This document shows positions 8,093-18,821 of a stretch of DNA of 64,000 nt, in pieces. Position 1 is the first letter of the stretch. Each line of letters opens with the position of its first letter. Origin of the DNA: Devosia riboflavina. Its GTDB lineage: Bacteria > Pseudomonadota > Alphaproteobacteria > Rhizobiales > Devosiaceae. Under the pieces are notes generated by a model that was not told the origin of the DNA, did not search any database, and saw only the letters and a program-made list of their open reading frames with translations. The translations under genes were made by a program, and so were the position numbers. The DNA is taken from contig NZ_JQGC01000002.1 of NCBI RefSeq assembly GCF_000743575.1, positions 1 through 64,000 of the forward strand. Direction: 5' to 3'.

Positions 8093-8572
8093 TCAGGCGG
8101 CGGGGCCCAATTCCTCAAGCGCGGCAAGCATTTTGGCGGCATGGCCCTTGATGCGCGTGGCCCGGATGATGCGTTCGACCTTGCCATCGGCGCCGATGAT
8201 GAAGCTGGTGCGGATCAGGCCCATGAATTCGCGGCCATAGAGCTTCTTCATCTGCCAGAGCCCAAAACCTTCGATCGCCAGATGACCTGGATCGGCAGCC
8301 AACGGCACCTTTAGCCCATATTTGGCGCGGAATTTCTGGTGGCTCGGGATTTCGTCGGGCGAGATGCCGACGAGCACGGCGCCACGCGCCGCAAATTCCG
8401 GCGAAAGGTCTGAGAATTCGATGTTTTCGTCGGTGCAGCCGCCGGAATCGTCTTCCGGATAGAAGTAGATCACCACCCGTTTGCCGCGCTGGGCAGACAG
8501 GGTGAAGCTGCTGCCATCGTCACGGGGCAGGGTGAAGTCTGGAGCGGGATCGCCCGGTTTCAAATGCGTCAT
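8093..8572 (-). CDS. bcp: Bcp/PrxQ-type peroxiredoxin, single cysteine
   Basis: A 159-residue thioredoxin-fold peroxidase that reduces hydroperoxides. It reads VVIYFYPEDDSGGCTDEN, where the Cys near residue 46 is the peroxidatic one. The usual motif is TPGCT; here Pro is replaced by Gly. The resolving Cys found five residues later in E. coli Bcp is Ile here, and the protein has no other Cys, so it must work as a 1-Cys enzyme with an external thiol. C-terminal RTSFIIGADGKV is typical of the family. Confidence 0.93.
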   Translation of the reverse strand: MTHLKPGDPAPDFTLPRDDGSSFTLSAQRGKRVVIYFYPEDDSGGCTDENIEFSDLSPEFAARGAVLVGISPDEIPSHQKFRAKYGLKVPLAADPGHLAIEGFGLWQMKKLYGREFMGLIRTSFIIGADGKVERIIRATRIKGHAAKMLAALEELGPAA

Positions 8573-8801
8573 GATCGACTCGCCTTTGGAAGCAAAGCAT
8601 TAGAGGGTGTCAGCGCCACAATCCAGCCGGTATCATTGGGCATTGCAGCCCGGCTGGCGGATGATTCTGCAACGAATTAGCACTGCTTAAGATGTGTTGA
8701 GGTAGATTTCTGGACGAGCCGAAAAACTGCGATGGGCAGGCCGTCTTCTTTTGCATCTCCATGCACCTTTGGGTGACCCTGATCTGGATAGACGTGAGCG
8801 A

Positions 8802-11800
8802 GTGACAATTTCGGCAGATCAGCCCGCGCCAACATCGCCGCCTCGTCCTCCCGTTGCACCACGGCGCCGGAAACGGCGCATTCTCGGCTGGCTCCTCGGC
8901 GTTCTGGCCTGCCTGCTGCTGGTTCTCTATCTCGTTCTGCTGATAACCCCGATCCGCCTGCCATTTTCGGGGGATGCGACCCGCGGCTTCGTGCAATCCA
9001 TGCTGCCGGCCACGTCAAAGCTCGAAATGGGCGATCTGGCTATCGCCGTCGAGAATGGTGTCTGGCCGGTCGTGCGGTTTTCGCCCGTTGTGCTCACCGA
9101 CACGCTTTCGGGTTCGCGTATCGCCATGGAGGCGCTGGAAGTCGGCTTTTCGCCCCTGCGCGCGCTCATGGGCCAACCCGGCGCCTCGATCACCGTGGTG
9201 GGGCCGCACCTCCAACTGGTGCAGGACCTGCACGGCCCGCGCCTTGCGCGCATGGAGATCGTCGAAGATCCCGAGGGCGGCGTGCCGACGCTGCGCGTGC
9301 TCGAAGGCGAACAGGCCTATTCCCCCGTGGGCATCGGCGCCGAAGGGCTGAACCTGGGCGCTGACGGCACCAAGCTGCGCTCGGACAACGACTGGCTAGT
9401 CTACAATCTTGAAGCCATGGAAGTCGGCATCGACGATTTCGTCGAGATGACCCAGCAGGGCCGCTTTTCAAAGCTCGTGGTCCGCGACGCGACCATCGAC
9501 ATGACCGATTCCGTCTACGGCCTCTATCGCCGGTTCGACGATGTCGCTCTGGAAGTCGGGCCATCCGCCGATGGACGGCAGACGACGGGCGAATTTTCCG
9601 CAAGGATCGGCGGACGAACCGTCACCGGCACGATCGATCGCGTGGTCGAGGACGATGGAACGTCACGGCTCAAGGTCGATGCGACCAATATCGATTTTGC
9701 CGCCATGCTGCCCTTTATCGACGATGCGACGAGCATGGCCGCGATGCGTGGCACTGGTGCGCTTTCCATCGATATCGGTTTCGATCCGGCCGGCGGCAAA
9801 CTCGTCGACGGCACCTTTCGCGTAGACCTGACCGGCATCGACCTGCGCATCGGCACAGATTATTTCCCGGTGGTCAGCTCGATCATGGAAATCGACTGGA
9901 ATCCCGATCTCGGGCAGTTCCGGCTCGCCGATTCCGCCATCCAGATTGGCCAGAGCAAGGGGCGCATTTCAGGCATTTTTGCCATGGGCCTCGACCAGAA
10001 ATATGGCCCGACCATAGGCATGTCGGTGCGCGCCACCGACGTGGCACTGCACCCCAATGACATGGCGGCGCCCGAACAGCCCTTCGACACAATGGATTTT
10101 TCCGGCTGGTCGGCACCGCTTTACGGCGCAGTCGGCATCGACCGGTTCGTTGCCAAGAAGGGCGACGCCATCATCGAGACCACGGGTCGCATGGACATGC
10201 TGCAGACCGGCCTCGGCATAGACATGACCGTCGCCGGCAAGGGCGTCACGGCCGACGACGTCAAGCGCATCTGGCCCTATTTCATGGGGGGCGAGAGCCG
10301 CGACTGGTTCGTCGCCAATGTCACCGGCGGTCACGTGGTCGAGGGGCGGCTGGAATTCGATTTTCCCGTCGGCACGCTTTCGGTCGATGGCTCGGCCAAG
10401 GCCATGCCCAAGGACGCGATGGATATCAACATCGTCGGCGACGACGTGGTTATCCGCGCAACCGAAGCCATGGACCCGATTGCTCTCGATGGCCTGACGC
10501 GCCTGCAGGTGACCGGCACCAAGACGACGATTTCCGCCGATGGCGGCAATATCGACACCGATGAAGGCACGATCGCCGTCAGGCGTCCCGCCATGATCTT
10601 CGAAACCTCCAATCCCGAGGAGAGCATTTTCGAAGTGTCCGGCAGCCTCGGTGCGCCGATCCCGGCTCTGCTCTCGCTGGCCGAACAGTTACAGCCCGAG
10701 GCGCTGGACCAGATCGAGCTTCCGGTCGACCTCGCCGCCATTACCGGCAATATCGATCTCGGCCTCGTCGCCACCATCGGTCTGCCCGCCGAGGAGACGG
10801 GCAAAGAGATGGATATCGACTATGCGGCCAATGGGACCGTCACCAATTTCGCCAGCAGCGAGCCGATACAGGACCGCACGATCGGCAATGGCCAACTGAC
10901 CTTTTCGGCAACGCAGGACAGCTACCAGCTTGGCGGCACGGCCGAAATCGACGGCATGGCGGCCGATCTCGCGGTCACCGGCACGCCGACCACCGCGCCG
11001 GTTTTCCAGCTTGGTTCGACCGTCGAGGTGGCCGATCTCGCCAAGCTCGGTTTCGACGCCTCGGAATTCCTGTCGGGCAAAGTGCGGTTCGTGGCCGAGC
11101 CGGCAGCAGACGGCACGATGAAGATGTCCGTCGATCTCGTCGATGCCGGCCTCACCATCAAGGACCTTGGCATCACCAAGGCCGCCGGCACGCCGGGCAG
11201 CCTCACCGCCACCGTGAAGATGGATGGCGAGGTGACCCATCTCACCGATATCAGCCTCGGCTTTGGCGCGGTGCAGCTATCGGGCAAGATCGACTATCAC
11301 GCGACTGACGGTCTGGTGCTCGCTGAGTTCGACAAGGTCGCCCTCAGTTCCGGCGACAGCGCGCAGCTTACCCTCAAACCAAATGGTGGCGGGTTCGATG
11401 TACAAATCCGCGGCGCGCAACTCGACCTGAAACCGCTCCTCAGCCGCTTCTTCAGCCTCGGCGAGGGCAGTGGCGGCGTGCAGACCACGCAGATCGACCA
11501 GGCCATCAATCTCGACGTCCAGCTCGACCGCGCCATCGGCTTCTATGCGACCACGGCCTTCAACGTCGATCTCAACCTCAGCCTGCGTGGCTCCGATCTC
11601 CGCCGCGCGACGGTCTCGGCTCAATTCGGCGAGGGTAATGGACTCTCCGTCACTACCAATCCGGCGCCCAATGGCCGCACGCTCAGCGTCGCCTTCAACG
11701 ATGCCGGCACGGTGTTGCGCTTCCTCGGCGTCTATTCCCAGCTTGCCGGCGGCAGCGGCAGCCTCGTGCTCACCACCGACCGAGAAGCGGACGCCGAAGG

Positions 11801-12272
11801 CGGGCGCCTGCTCATGCGCAATTTCGCCATCGTCGATGAAGCCAATGTGGCGCAAATCCTGGGCAATCACTCCGATTCCCGTGCCGCCATCGCCCGCAGC
11901 AATCGCCTCGATTTCGACGCCGCCGAAGCCGATTTCATCCGCCGCAGCGATCGCGTCGAAGTCACCCGCGGCGTGCTCTCGGGCAGCACGGTCGGCGGCA
12001 CCATGCGCGGCTTCATCTACACCAATAGCCGCCAATACGACCTGACCGGCACCTATGTACCGCTCTTCGGCCTCAACAACGCCTTCCAGCAAATCCCGCT
12101 CCTCGGCCCGCTCCTGGGCGGCCGCGACGGCGAGGGCCTCGTCGGCGTCACCTTTGCGGTGCGTGGGCCGCTGGACAATCCGCAGTTCCAGATCAACCCG
12201 CTGTCCCTGCTGGTCCCCGGCGCGTTCCGCGAGCTGTTCGAATTCCGGGCGCGGGAATTGCCGCAGGAATGA
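8802..12272 (+). CDS. AsmA-like / DUF3971 giant envelope protein
   Basis: A 1156-residue protein with a basic Pro-rich N-terminus, one membrane segment near residues 28-52 (ILGWLLGVLACLLLVLYLVLL) and a long periplasmic part of repeated beta-rich units rich in Asp, Gly and Thr. The C-terminus (GLVGVTFAVRGPLDNPQFQINPLSLLVPGAFRELFEF) matches the AsmA/YhdP/TamB-type end seen in DUF3971 proteins. Relatives form long hydrophobic grooves that move phospholipid between inner and outer membranes. The start is uncertain: GTG 8802 is chosen because it puts the membrane segment close to the N-terminus; TTG 8751 would add 17 residues. Neither has a strong ribosome binding site. Confidence 0.85.
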   Translation: MTISADQPAPTSPPRPPVAPRRRKRRILGWLLGVLACLLLVLYLVLLITPIRLPFSGDATRGFVQSMLPATSKLEMGDLAIAVENGVWPVVRFSPVVLTDTLSGSRIAMEALEVGFSPLRALMGQPGASITVVGPHLQLVQDLHGPRLARMEIVEDPEGGVPTLRVLEGEQAYSPVGIGAEGLNLGADGTKLRSDNDWLVYNLEAMEVGIDDFVEMTQQGRFSKLVVRDATIDMTDSVYGLYRRFDDVALEVGPSADGRQTTGEFSARIGGRTVTGTIDRVVEDDGTSRLKVDATNIDFAAMLPFIDDATSMAAMRGTGALSIDIGFDPAGGKLVDGTFRVDLTGIDLRIGTDYFPVVSSIMEIDWNPDLGQFRLADSAIQIGQSKGRISGIFAMGLDQKYGPTIGMSVRATDVALHPNDMAAPEQPFDTMDFSGWSAPLYGAVGIDRFVAKKGDAIIETTGRMDMLQTGLGIDMTVAGKGVTADDVKRIWPYFMGGESRDWFVANVTGGHVVEGRLEFDFPVGTLSVDGSAKAMPKDAMDINIVGDDVVIRATEAMDPIALDGLTRLQVTGTKTTISADGGNIDTDEGTIAVRRPAMIFETSNPEESIFEVSGSLGAPIPALLSLAEQLQPEALDQIELPVDLAAITGNIDLGLVATIGLPAEETGKEMDIDYAANGTVTNFASSEPIQDRTIGNGQLTFSATQDSYQLGGTAEIDGMAADLAVTGTPTTAPVFQLGSTVEVADLAKLGFDASEFLSGKVRFVAEPAADGTMKMSVDLVDAGLTIKDLGITKAAGTPGSLTATVKMDGEVTHLTDISLGFGAVQLSGKIDYHATDGLVLAEFDKVALSSGDSAQLTLKPNGGGFDVQIRGAQLDLKPLLSRFFSLGEGSGGVQTTQIDQAINLDVQLDRAIGFYATTAFNVDLNLSLRGSDLRRATVSAQFGEGNGLSVTTNPAPNGRTLSVAFNDAGTVLRFLGVYSQLAGGSGSLVLTTDREADAEGGRLLMRNFAIVDEANVAQILGNHSDSRAAIARSNRLDFDAAEADFIRRSDRVEVTRGVLSGSTVGGTMRGFIYTNSRQYDLTGTYVPLFGLNNAFQQIPLLGPLLGGRDGEGLVGVTFAVRGPLDNPQFQINPLSLLVPGAFRELFEFRARELPQE

Positions 12273-12275
12273 AAA

Positions 12276-12301
12276 AGGCGCCGCACCGACGTGCGACGCC
12301 T
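12276..12301 (+). terminator. Intrinsic terminator after the AsmA-like gene
   Basis: AGGCG (12276-12280) pairs with CGCCT (12297-12301), with an inner GCAC/GTGC stem. It lies four bases after the stop codon, but the flanks are A-rich and no long T run follows. Confidence 0.5.
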
Positions 12302-12327
12302 AAAAATCAAACCCATCCTTCGTCGTC

Positions 12328-12393
12328 ATTGCCGGGCTTGTCCCGGCAATCCATCTCGCCTCCGCTGGGGACCACCGGGACAAGCCCGGTGGT
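12328..12393. repeat. Double-hairpin intergenic repeat
   Basis: Two hairpins: ATTGCCGGG/CCCGGCAAT at 12328-12350 with loop CTTGT, and ACCACCGGG/CCCGGTGGT at 12371-12393. Their loops are near-complementary, so the two halves can also pair with each other. It sits between the convergent ends of the AsmA-like gene and tyrS. Confidence 0.8.
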
Positions 12394-12422
12394 GACGATG
12401 GAGGGGAGGGGCTAGCGAGCTG

Positions 12423-13673
12423 TCAGATCGGCTTGATCAGCGCGTGGCGCTTCTTGCCGACTGAAAGCTTGATGACGCCTTCCGGCAGCAGCGCCTTGTC
12501 GCCAAGGCTCAGCTTGTCGTCCTCTACGCTCGCATCGTTGACCTTCACGGCCCCCGAAGCGATATGTCGACGCGCTTCGCCGTTCGAGGCAGCAAGACCG
12601 GCCGTTACCAGAGCGTTGAGAATGCCGATGCCGGAATTGAGTTCGGCATGCGTCACTTCAGCCGTCGGCAGCGACAGATCGATGGCGCCGGATTCGAACG
12701 TCGCCAAGGCCGTTGCCGCCGCCTGAATGGCCGCGTCACGGCCATGGACGATGGCGGTCACTTCCGTGGCCAAAATCTTCTTGGCCTCGTTGATCTCATT
12801 GCCACCGAGCGCACCGATGCGCTCAATCTCCGAAATCGGCAGGCGGGTGAAAATCTTGAGGAATTTCACCACGTCGGCGTCTTCGGTATTCCGGAAATAT
12901 TGCCAGAAATCATAGGGCGAGAAGAGGTCGCCATTGAGCCACACGGCGCCGGAAGCGGACTTGCCCATCTTTTCGCCGGAGGACTTGGTCAACAGCGGCG
13001 TCGTCAGCGCGTAAAGCTGCGGCCCGCCCATGCGATGGCTGAGGTCGACACCATTGATGATGTTGCCCCACTGGTCCGACCCACCCATCTGCAACACGGT
13101 GCCATAGCGCCGGTTGAGCTCGGTAAAGTCATAGCCCTGCATGATCATGTAGTTGAATTCGAGGAAGCTCAGCGACTGCTCGCGGTCGAGGCGCAGCTTT
13201 ACCGAATCGAACGACAGCATGCGGTTGACCGAGAAGTGGCGGCCTACATCGCGCAGGAATTCGATGTAATTGAGCTTCAGGAGCCAATCGGCATTGTTCA
13301 CCATGATGGCCGGGTTCGAGCCTTCATAGTTGAGAATATTGCCGTAGACGCGCTTGATGCTGGCGATATTGGTTTCGATCTGCTCGACCGTGAGAAGCTT
13401 GCGCTGATCGTCGCGGAACGAAGGATCGCCCACCATGGAGGTGCCGCCGCCCATCAGGCTGATCGCCTGGTGCCCGGTTTCCTGCAGCCAGTAGAGCATG
13501 GTGACGGTGATCAGATTGCCGATATGGATCGACGTCGCCGTCGCGTCATAGCCGACATAGCCGGTGATCTTGGATGTCGCCGCGAGCGTATCGAGGCCCT
13601 CGGGATCGGAAATCTGATGGATGAAGCCGCGCTCATCGAGGACGCGCAGGAAGTCGGATTTGTACTTGGTCAT
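12423..13673 (-). CDS. tyrS: Tyrosyl-tRNA synthetase
   Basis: A 416-residue class I synthetase that charges tRNA-Tyr. It starts [17 protein letters not shown]. The HIGH motif is HIGN, the KMSKS motif is KMGKS in [12 protein letters not shown], and [13 protein letters not shown] is the conserved tyrosine-site helix. The C-terminal ~60 residues ([18 protein letters not shown]) are the S4-like RNA-binding domain. The frame stays open for another 38 codons upstream, but those codons translate an intergenic repeat, so ATG 13673 is taken as the start. Confidence 0.97.
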   Translation of the reverse strand: MTKYKSDFLRVLDERGFIHQISDPEGLDTLAATSKITGYVGYDATATSIHIGNLITVTMLYWLQETGHQAISLMGGGTSMVGDPSFRDDQRKLLTVEQIETNIASIKRVYGNILNYEGSNPAIMVNNADWLLKLNYIEFLRDVGRHFSVNRMLSFDSVKLRLDREQSLSFLEFNYMIMQGYDFTELNRRYGTVLQMGGSDQWGNIINGVDLSHRMGGPQLYALTTPLLTKSSGEKMGKSASGAVWLNGDLFSPYDFWQYFRNTEDADVVKFLKIFTRLPISEIERIGALGGNEINEAKKILATEVTAIVHGRDAAIQAAATALATFESGAIDLSLPTAEVTHAELNSGIGILNALVTAGLAASNGEARRHIASGAVKVNDASVEDDKLSLGDKALLPEGVIKLSVGKKRHALIKPI

Positions 13674-13707
13674 TTTGGTGCGATCCAGATGCTGCCCCTC
13701 CCACAAT

Positions 13708-13787
13708 GTCATTCCCGCAAAAGCGGGAACCCCTGTTGAAAGGCCGGCGGTAGAAAACGGAGGTCCCCGCTTTCGCGGGGATGACAA
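13708..13787. repeat. Intergenic repeat of the GTCATTCCCGC type
   Basis: Two inverted units: ATTCCCGC-AAAA-GCGGGAA around 13711-13729 and CCCCGC-TTTC-GCGGGG at 13765-13780, with outer arms GTCATTCC and GGGATGAC. This is a widespread bacterial palindromic repeat. It lies in the tyrS leader, 30 bases or more upstream of its start, so it is likely transcribed into the 5' UTR. Confidence 0.85.
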
Positions 13788-13822
13788 TCCAGTGGGTGTG
13801 ACCGCAATGATTGCGCTCTAAA

Positions 13823-14485
13823 TCAACGCCCGCCGCCGTCCGCGATCTCCTGACGGCGGCGGTCGAGATATTCGGCACACCGGGTCGTCAGTTCGTCGAT
13901 CTTGCCTTCGTAGAAGTGGTTGGCACCCTCGACGATCTGCTGGTCGATGGTGATACCCTTCTGGGTCTTGAGCTTGTCCACGAGCTTCTGCACCGAAGTG
14001 GGCGGTGCCACGCGGTCCTTGTCGCCATGGATGATCAGGCCCGAAGACGGGCAGGGGGCCAGGAACGAGAAGTCGTAGAGGTTTTCCGGCGGGGAAACCG
14101 AGATGAAGCCTTCCACTTCCGGGCGGCGCATCAGCAGTTGCATGCCGATCCAGGCGCCGAAGGAGAAGCCGGCAATCCAGCAGCCGCGAGATTCGCGGTT
14201 GATGATCTGCAACCAGTCGAGCGCTGCGGCAGCGTCCGAGAGTTCGCCAATGCCGTGGTCGAATACGCCCTGCGAGCGGCCGACGCCGCGCGAATTGAAG
14301 CGCAGCACCGAGAAACCGCGCTCGGCGAACATATAGAAGAGGTTGTAGACGATCTGGTTGTTCATCGTCCCGCCGAACTGCGGATGCGGATGCAGCACGA
14401 TGGCGATCGGCGCGTTCGGTTCCTTGCCCGGCTGGTAGCGGCCTTCGAGGCGGCCCTCGGGGCCATTGAAGATAACTTCAGGCAT
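13823..14485 (-). CDS. Alpha/beta hydrolase (dienelactone-hydrolase-like)
   Basis: A 220-residue cytoplasmic alpha/beta hydrolase: MPEVIFNGPEGRLEGRY, the oxyanion-region HPHPQFGGTMNN, the nucleophile elbow GFSFGAW (Ser), the acid in IIHGDKDRVAPP (Asp) and the His in EGANHFYEGK. The protein is very conserved in Rhizobiales, but its substrate is not known. ATG 14485 is favoured over GTG 14518, which would add 11 residues without homology-like features. It is divergent from the suf operon. Confidence 0.88.
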   Translation of the reverse strand: MPEVIFNGPEGRLEGRYQPGKEPNAPIAIVLHPHPQFGGTMNNQIVYNLFYMFAERGFSVLRFNSRGVGRSQGVFDHGIGELSDAAAALDWLQIINRESRGCWIAGFSFGAWIGMQLLMRRPEVEGFISVSPPENLYDFSFLAPCPSSGLIIHGDKDRVAPPTSVQKLVDKLKTQKGITIDQQIVEGANHFYEGKIDELTTRCAEYLDRRRQEIADGGGR

Positions 14486-14557
14486 GGTGTCTTTTCCGGC
14501 CTTTTTCGGCTCTGTCACTAAGTTGATCCGACTATTCAGGTTTGCTTTCCGCGCGGC

Positions 14558-14586
14558 TTGACTAAGCGCGGGAGCCTCCCTAAAAC
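14558..14586 (+). promoter_or_regulatory. Probable sigma-70-type promoter of the suf operon
   Basis: TTGACT (14558-14563) is followed about 16 bases later by CCTAAAAC (14579-14586), which fits the alphaproteobacterial pattern TTGACG / GCTANAWC. The Irr-like box starts 18 bases after it, about where transcription would begin. Confidence 0.5.
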
Positions 14587-14604
14587 ATGGGTCGAAAAAA
14601 CCAG

Positions 14605-14621
14605 TTTAGAATGGTTCGAAA
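14605..14621. promoter_or_regulatory. Irr box (iron control element) upstream of the suf operon
   Basis: TTTAGAATGGTTCGAAA is an inverted repeat TTTAGAA-N3-TTCGAAA that differs by one base from the known Irr consensus TTTAGAA-N3-TTCTAAA. Irr is the haem-sensing repressor of alphaproteobacteria and is known to control suf genes. Lying just downstream of the probable -10 box, the site is well placed for repression under iron limitation. Confidence 0.65.
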
Positions 14622-14771
14622 TTCGGTTTTTGGCCGCAAGCGGCCATGTTGAGCGCCCCTTGTAATGAAGTTGGGCGGCAAATTTCAAGAAGTGTTTGGT
14701 TTGCGGGATGTTCCAGCGTCCCGATCCCAGCATGGAAGGTATGTCGGGCACGAGAGCCCCAAAGAAGGCAG

Positions 14772-15917
14772 ATGGCGAAAGAGAGCATCTATCTCGATCA
14801 CAATGCCACCGCTCCGCTTCGACCAGAAGCGCGCGCGGCGCTCTATGCTGCGCTCGATTTGACCGGCAATCCGTCCTCTGTTCACGCCCATGGCCGCAAG
14901 CTGCGCGATCTCATCGAGACCGGCCGCCAACAGGTCGCGCGCCTTGCCGGCGCCGAGACCCGTCAGGTCGTCTTTACCGGTTCGGCCACCGAAGCCCTGA
15001 CCCAGGCCGTTGTCGGCGGCGCGCGCACCTTCTCGGCAGGCGCCGTGGCGATCAGTGCGGGGGAGCATGCTGCGGTCGCCAAGGCGGCCGACGCCACGGG
15101 CCTGCCGGTCTGGACAATTCCACTTCAGCCCGATGGCCGTATTGATCTGGATCAACTTCGCGCCGCTTTGCAGCGCGCGGATGATGAAGGCGTCACGCTG
15201 CTCGTTGCCGTTCACTGGGTGAACAACGAGACCGGCGTGGTTCAGCCGATCGGCCCGATTTCCGTTCTCGTCGGCCCGACGCGCCATACCCTGGTCATCG
15301 ATGCGGTCCAGGCCTTGGGCAAGGTCGATCTGGATTTTGCCGCCTCGGCTGCCGATATGGTGGCTATCAGCGGCCACAAGATCGGTGCACCGGCCGGTAT
15401 TGGTGCGCTGTTGGTAAAAGGCCATGCCGATACAGTGCGGCTCATTCCCGGTGGCGGGCAGGAGCAGGGCCGTCGTGGCGGCACGGAATCGGCGCCGCTC
15501 ATCAGTGCCTTCGGTGCTGCGGCCGCTGCGGAACGTATGAATATGGAATCCGTCCGGGCGCTCACGAAGCGCGTGGAAGATGGACTTCGGGCCATTGCGC
15601 CCGATGTTGTGATTTTTGGCGACAGCGTCGAACGCGTCGGCAATGTGGTCAATTTCGCCGTGCCGGGCGTAAGAAATGCCACGGCAATGATGGCGCTCGA
15701 TCTGGCTGGCCTCTCGGTTTCGGCCGGCTCGGCCTGTTCATCGGGGAAAGTTGGCGCCAGCCATGTGCTTCTCGCCATGGGCGTCGAGCGCGACCTTGCC
15801 GATTGCGCTTTGCGCGTGAGTTTTGGCTGGAACTCCAAGGCAGAAGATGCCGAGGCGTTCCTGGCCGGTTTTGAAACGATCCTTGCCCGCCACAAGCGGA
15901 CGGGACAAGCGGCTTAG
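14772..15917 (+). CDS. Cysteine desulfurase, NifS/IscS class
   Basis: A 381-residue PLP enzyme that takes sulfur from cysteine for Fe-S cluster building. It begins MAKESIYLDHNATAPLRPEA, has the PLP lysine in ISGHKIGAPAGIG, the Gly-rich GGGQEQGRRGGTES and the persulfide Cys in SAGSACSSGK, typical of group I (IscS-like) enzymes. The start is ATG 14772 with GAAGG just upstream. It is the first gene of the suf operon, 63 bases before sufB, and the operon holds a second, SufS-type desulfurase further on. Confidence 0.93.
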   Translation: MAKESIYLDHNATAPLRPEARAALYAALDLTGNPSSVHAHGRKLRDLIETGRQQVARLAGAETRQVVFTGSATEALTQAVVGGARTFSAGAVAISAGEHAAVAKAADATGLPVWTIPLQPDGRIDLDQLRAALQRADDEGVTLLVAVHWVNNETGVVQPIGPISVLVGPTRHTLVIDAVQALGKVDLDFAASAADMVAISGHKIGAPAGIGALLVKGHADTVRLIPGGGQEQGRRGGTESAPLISAFGAAAAAERMNMESVRALTKRVEDGLRAIAPDVVIFGDSVERVGNVVNFAVPGVRNATAMMALDLAGLSVSAGSACSSGKVGASHVLLAMGVERDLADCALRVSFGWNSKAEDAEAFLAGFETILARHKRTGQAA

Positions 15918-15980
15918 GCTGCTGGGAATAAAAATGTTCGCGGCGGCCTTGAACCGCCGAGGGACGAAAAGGAGAGCCTG

Positions 15981-17510
<1,530 letters not shown>

Positions 17511-17511
17511 C

Positions 17512-18015
17512 ATGACGATGGAAACGCGCAGTCCGGTTGTTACCCTTGCCTCCCTGGCGCTCGACGCCTGGGAGCAGGGCACGCTTTACAAGTCTGCCGA
17601 CACCTCGTTCGGCAAGCTCCTGGGTCTGCGCGCACTCGGCATCAGCTACAACGAAGTGCCGCCCGGCAAATCGAGCTGCCCCTTCCACAACCATCACGTC
17701 GAAGAAGAGCTCTTCATCGTGCTGGAAGGCGAGGGGACTTATCGCTTCGGCACCGAGCGCTATTCGTTCAAGGCGGGCGATGTACTTGGCGCGCCGACCG
17801 GCGGCCCGGAAACGGCGCACCAGATCCTCAATACCGGATCGGTGACGCTGAAATATCTGGGCGTGGCCAACAATGCCGATACCGAAGTCTGCGAATACCC
17901 TGACTCGGGGAAGTTCCAGGTCTCGAGCCGCTCTTCGGCTACCCGTCGCCTGCGCCACAATGGCCGCGAAGGCCAGAACAACCTTGATTATTGGGATGGC
18001 GAGCCGGGCGCCTGA
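17512..18015 (+). CDS. Cupin protein embedded between sufB and sufC
   Basis: A 167-residue single-domain cupin. Cupin motif 1 reads GKSSCPFHNHHVEEELFIVLEGEG (His, His and Glu metal ligands visible) and motif 2 reads FKAGDVLGAPTGGPETAHQILNTG. It likely binds a metal such as Fe or Mn. The C-terminal tail is charged and basic (SSATRRLRHNGREGQ) and has one Cys in DTEVCEYPD. Its ATG lies one base after the sufB stop and sufC follows 38 bases later, so it is co-transcribed with the scaffold genes. A role in Fe-S assembly or its regulation is an inference from position only. Confidence 0.88.
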   Translation: MTMETRSPVVTLASLALDAWEQGTLYKSADTSFGKLLGLRALGISYNEVPPGKSSCPFHNHHVEEELFIVLEGEGTYRFGTERYSFKAGDVLGAPTGGPETAHQILNTGSVTLKYLGVANNADTEVCEYPDSGKFQVSSRSSATRRLRHNGREGQNNLDYWDGEPGA

Positions 18016-18053
18016 GGCGCTGCCAGCTATCCCTTCCGCAATTGGAGAAGAAA

Positions 18054-18815
18054 ATGACCACTCCCGTTCTTGAAATCCGCAACCTGCACGCCCGCATCGA
18101 GGAACGCGAAATCCTCAAGGGTGTGAACCTCGTCATCCCGCAGGGCGAAGTCCATGCCATCATGGGCCGCAATGGCTCTGGCAAGTCGACGCTGAGCTAT
18201 GTGCTCGCCGGCAAGGAAGACTATGAGGTCACCGAGGGCGAAATCCTGCTCAACGGCGAGAACATCCTCGAGATGGAACCACATGAACGCGCTGCTGCCG
18301 GCCTGTTCCTGGCCTTCCAGTACCCGATCGAAATCCCGGGCGTTGCGACCATGACCTTCCTCAAGGCCGCCATCAATGCCCAGCGCAAGGCCCGCGGCGA
18401 AGGCGAGTTGACGACGCCGGAATTCATGCGCGCCGTCAAGGAAGCCGGTGCCCAGCTCAACGTCGATAGCGACATGCTCAAGCGCCCGCTCAATGTCGGT
18501 TTCTCCGGCGGCGAAAAGAAGCGCGCCGAGATCATGCAGATGGCGCTCCTCAAGCCCTCGCTGGCCGTGCTCGACGAAACCGATTCCGGTCTCGACATCG
18601 ACGCGCTGCAGGTCGTGTCCAAGGGCGTGAATGCGCTCCGCGATGGCAAGCGCTCCATGCTGGTCATCACCCACTACCAGCGCCTGCTGAACCACATCGT
18701 GCCCGACGTCGTGCATGTGTTCTCGGATGGCCGGATTGTCGAAAGCGGCGACAAGGACCTGGCGCTTCAGCTCGAAGCCAAGGGCTATGCCGACTATGAC
18801 GGCCAGGCGGCGTAA
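18054..18815 (+). CDS. sufC: Fe-S cluster assembly ATPase SufC
   Basis: A 253-residue ABC-type ATPase of the SufBC2D complex. It has Walker A GRNGSGKST, an ABC signature in NVGFSGGEKKRAEI, Walker B LAVLDETDSGLDIDAL and the H-loop in VITHYQRLL. ATG 18054 is chosen because GGAGAAG lies 4 bases upstream; the frame stays open further upstream into the cupin gene. Confidence 0.97.
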   Translation: MTTPVLEIRNLHARIEEREILKGVNLVIPQGEVHAIMGRNGSGKSTLSYVLAGKEDYEVTEGEILLNGENILEMEPHERAAAGLFLAFQYPIEIPGVATMTFLKAAINAQRKARGEGELTTPEFMRAVKEAGAQLNVDSDMLKRPLNVGFSGGEKKRAEIMQMALLKPSLAVLDETDSGLDIDALQVVSKGVNALRDGKRSMLVITHYQRLLNHIVPDVVHVFSDGRIVESGDKDLALQLEAKGYADYDGQAA

Positions 18816-18821
18816 CCAACC

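Noticed and set aside
12564..13739. 391-codon frame antisense to tyrS
   Set aside because: Shadow of tyrS; no recognisable domain.
13674..13787. Extended N-terminus of TyrS
   Set aside because: The extra 38 codons translate an intergenic repeat; the normal TyrS start is ATG 13673.
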